The notes under the pieces are model-generated. The model did not search any database, had not been told where the DNA came from, and was given only the letters and a program-made list of their open reading frames with translations. From Trichoplax sp. H2 (taxonomy: Eukaryota; Placozoa; Uniplacotomia; Trichoplacea): a stretch of DNA of 64,000 nucleotides. Of this stretch, positions 60,983 to 64,000 are shown piece after piece. The position numbers were made by a program, and so were the translations under genes. Numbering within the stretch: the first letter of the stretch is position 1; every line of letters starts with the position of its first letter. The stretch spans positions 620,001 to 684,000 of the forward strand of contig NOWV01000015.1 in NCBI GenBank assembly GCA_003344405.1, read 5' to 3'.

Positions 60983-63900
60983 ATGACATCTGATAAATTC
61001 CTTAGTGGCGTGGTTGAAGGTATACTAATATGAAGATGAATTGTAACTGTGATTATTAGCGTACTATTATGATGACTGTACATCACCATGATAACATCCA
61101 GTTACAGCGGTGGACCTGTGATCAATCGATCATCTCGCTGCTGTAATATGGATAAATGAATGTGCCAGTATTTTCTACTATTGATGAATGAAAGGATAAT
61201 TTTATCCAAGATAACCTTCACTAGAAGTATTTAACTTTAGCTCCATGGATCACTAATATTTGTAGGCCAAGACTACTTTCCTGTCAATAAAGTAAATAGG
61301 ATATTCCATTCGATTAGATCAAGATACAAGCACTTGAAAAAGTATAACGGGTAGATGAGTAAAAATGGTCTTATACAAACTATTCTCATTAGAAACTATA
61401 GTAACAATGATAGTTAATTAGCTTTGCCATAACTTATATATATTATTACTATTACAATTTGATTGTAATTTTATCATATATCCGGGGTATTTGTAATAGC
61501 GATTTGATAATTAATCATAAGAATCAAGTATTGATCGATGGTATTTTCCACTCATTCATGATCACAATGGTTCTTCCTTGCCTAGTTAACCTACAAAAAT
61601 TATTAGAGTAATCACATAACACAACGTATGAATGTTCTGTATCGTACATAGCATGTTGCAGCAAAATCTGATTATATAAGCATACAACTACTGCGGCTGC
61701 CATTTCCAATTATGTGAAGAATGCCACTGTTTAGTTCCCCGTAACAGATACAAAAATATAATTACAGTGTAGAAGACTACTAGATAATACAATCCCTTCT
61801 CTACTAGACGATAAATACGGCATACTGTAGTAGGATCAACTATCAAAAATGCAGAAAGTACAGTATAGATGTTGATGATAATCTAATCTAGTTGTAAAAA
61901 ATATTGTTTGCAAAATCCTAGTAACCAACGTACCAGTTTATCAATTTCTTTACTCCATAGCGCACTCTTTTGAAAAATGGAAGGCTTTAATAAGATAATT
62001 TTATAAACTGATATACTGTATACTAAATATACTGAAAAAGTGATGACTTTATCGCTATATGTATTGTATTTATAGTAGGTACGAGATCAATCGCAGTAAG
62101 CAGTTTCTAAAGTTAAGCATTTTACGCTCTCATTTACAAATATCAAATTCTATTGATTACAATACTATGCGACGTCCTGTATGTATGGTGATAGTGAGAG
62201 TAGTAATCCCATCACTTCATACATGTGTAAAGACAACTGTAATAGCTGATTTCTGAAGTTAGAGATTTATTTTTTAAATTTATAGACTGCAATACAAAAT
62301 GTAAATACAAGTATACGAGTCTAAATAACAACAACTAATTTTGAAATTGAGAACTTTTTACCCTCTGGTTTGTCCAATTTCAATACCATTTCGACTGTAC
62401 TGTATATAATGAATAAACCATCGTCTGTAAGATAATTTGATAGAAATACATAATGATGTTAGACCGTACGTATGTAAAAAAGTATGTATTTTTGAAGCAT
62501 TATAGTCAAATAAGCTATACGCCTACGTTTTTACTGATGATAATCATGAGCCTTTAGAAAAATAACATATTTTTCTAAAAAGCCCCAGCCTAATAACCTT
62601 CTGTTTCTAATATGGTATCAACCTTCTCATATCTTGTTTGCTATAAATTATTAATTGGATATATCTAATGAATTAACTTTCGATATTTAAGATTCAACTT
62701 TTTTATAATAACAATGAATGTGAAACGGAGGTTAAGATTACTAAATACGATACCGTACTTGTGGCTATGTATGGAATTTTAAATTATTAACTGTTAAATA
62801 TATTGCCAACCCTAATGCTAGGTTTCTACGGCAAGCCGTGGAGTTTCGAGCAGCGCAAGACTTTATTTTCAAAGTAAGCGATATTTCATATTTTAGATAA
62901 ACGCATGCATTTGACATTACTAGTCTAAGATATTGTAGTGCAAATCAACTAAATAAATATAATAATAAGACATTACTCTCATATGTATAAATATAATCTA
63001 ACATAGTTTTATACGTAGGTAGTAATTACTGATCTTGCAGCCCGAAATTAATTCCAATTCATTTAAACCCTAAAAAAATACGTTACATTTAAAGTATTTT
63101 ACGTTAGCATACATTACACTCTTATTACGTGATATGCAGATCTTTGTAGTCCTTTTGAACGTCATAGAAATAAGTAATAGCTGGTTTATTAATCAGTTGT
63201 TATTTATTTTTCAATAACTATTACAGCATGGCCAAGTGGGGGTTAAATACGTATATGTACGGGCCTAAAGATGATGAGAAGCACCGTGCTGCATGGAAGC
63301 AAGCTTATTCCAAGCGTGAAGGGGGTAAACTCCTATTTGCGAAATTATTTAAATCTAAATCGTTAAAATTAATGGTACATATCACTCTATAAGGGTCTTT
63401 GCTTTTTATTTAAATCTCACAGATAGCCTACGAGCTCTAATACGGGCAGCTGAAGAGAGTGGCATTTTATTCATTTATGCTATCTCACCAGGTGTTGATA
63501 TTACATATTCCAGTAATCGTGATATGAAATTTCTAAAAGACAAGCTTGATCAGGTGGGTAGTTTTTTAATGCTTTCAAACTTTATTTTAATATCTAATGA
63601 AATTGGCATTGGGTGTGCCTATAATATTAATCTTTGGAAAGCACTTGGGTAATACTCTGATAAGTAGCCTTGAATTGTTCCATAACTAAATAATACGACT
63701 TCTTTTAGAAGAAATAGGTTCATCAGTATTTATGCATATTTTTCTACTTAACTGTTTACCATTAGCTGTATAATCGCCGTATTTGTTAACGATCAACATT
63801 TATAATGGACATATGGGTATTGTAGTCATCATGCGAGTATGTCACAAATAATGTCTTATCTTATTTTACTCTTTTGACGTACACGTGATATACTAAAATA

Positions 63901-64000
63901 TTATAACTTTACGTGTATTCAGATACAAAATTACAATTACAATTTAAAATCTGTGATGTTCGCATATTAAATATCCTTAGAATGTATTAAAAGCAATTAT
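60983..64000 (+). CDS. OGA: O-GlcNAcase (GH84), copy 2, 5' part, runs off the window
   Basis: Exons seen: 60983-61019, 62822-62873, 63227-63324, 63423-63553, phases 1/2/1/0; the next exon (with the catalytic Asp pair) is not found before the window end. Exons 2-4 have exactly the lengths of copy 1 (52, 98, 131 nt) and the same phases. Motifs: SGVVEGFYGKPWSFEQRK, TYMYGPKDDEKHR, FIYAISPGVDITYS, KFLKDKLDQ. Residues such as GVVEGFYG.PW..EQRK and GVDITYS are closer to vertebrate OGA than those of copy 1, so this may be the conserved copy and copy 1 the diverged one. The first intron is 1.8 kb. Function is as for copy 1; whether the rest is intact cannot be told. Confidence 0.9.

Noticed and set aside
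1-64000. CRISPR arrays, bacterial operons, tRNA or rRNA genes
   Set aside because: Exons, GT-AG introns and animal genes show nuclear eukaryotic DNA; direct repeats have no spacer regularity and I saw no cloverleaf or rRNA signature.

Overview
The window is nuclear DNA of an early-branching animal, most likely a placozoan (Trichoplax or a relative). This rests on the AT-rich base composition, small GT-AG introns (many 60-900 bp), and an animal gene set: an APAF1-type apoptosome protein, a Roc-COR protein ending in a death domain, KDM3 histone demethylase, LAP3, ZDHHC16 and O-GlcNAcase. The species is inferred, not proven. All genes were assembled by eye from splice sites, reading phase and family motifs; every gene model below keeps a consistent phase from exon to exon.

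Layout. (1) 1-4178: gene-free, with a 107-bp tandem duplication and faint decayed repeats. (2) 4179-16777 (+): a 19-exon APAF1-like gene (CARD, NB-ARC, WD40), 1302 aa, with an unusual C-terminal tail of four RR(L/I)SFD repeats, a lysine run and a CaaX-like CIIC end. (3) 17500-19600 (-): a wrecked, 3'-truncated copy of the next gene, with an expanded TPR array. (4) 21203-25812 (-): a three-exon TPR, Roc GTPase, COR, zinc-knuckle and death-domain protein, 1237 aa. (5) 28577-41907 (-): a 25-exon KDM3/JMJD1-type H3K9 demethylase (about 1205 aa) with a 22-nt micro-exon; its introns hold two satellite-like arrays. (6) 43641-47057 (-): a 16-exon mitochondrial or cytosolic leucine aminopeptidase, LAP3 (515 aa), with a 16-nt micro-exon carrying a metal ligand. 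(7) 48618-51237 (+): an 8-exon ZDHHC16-like palmitoyltransferase (328 aa). (8) 51238-53730: repeat-rich spacer with a triplicated 175-bp unit and a 77-bp-arm inverted repeat. (9) 53731-57911 (+): O-GlcNAcase copy 1 (519 aa, no acetyltransferase-like domain). (10) 60983 to beyond the window end (+): O-GlcNAcase copy 2, partial.

The left 26 kb is a death-fold neighbourhood: a CARD/NB-ARC/WD40 protein next to a TPR-Roc-COR-death protein and its relic duplicate. The right part is housekeeping and chromatin genes. The most novel points are the predicted lipid-anchored, multiply phosphorylatable APAF1 tail and the TPR-Roc-COR-zinc-death architecture.
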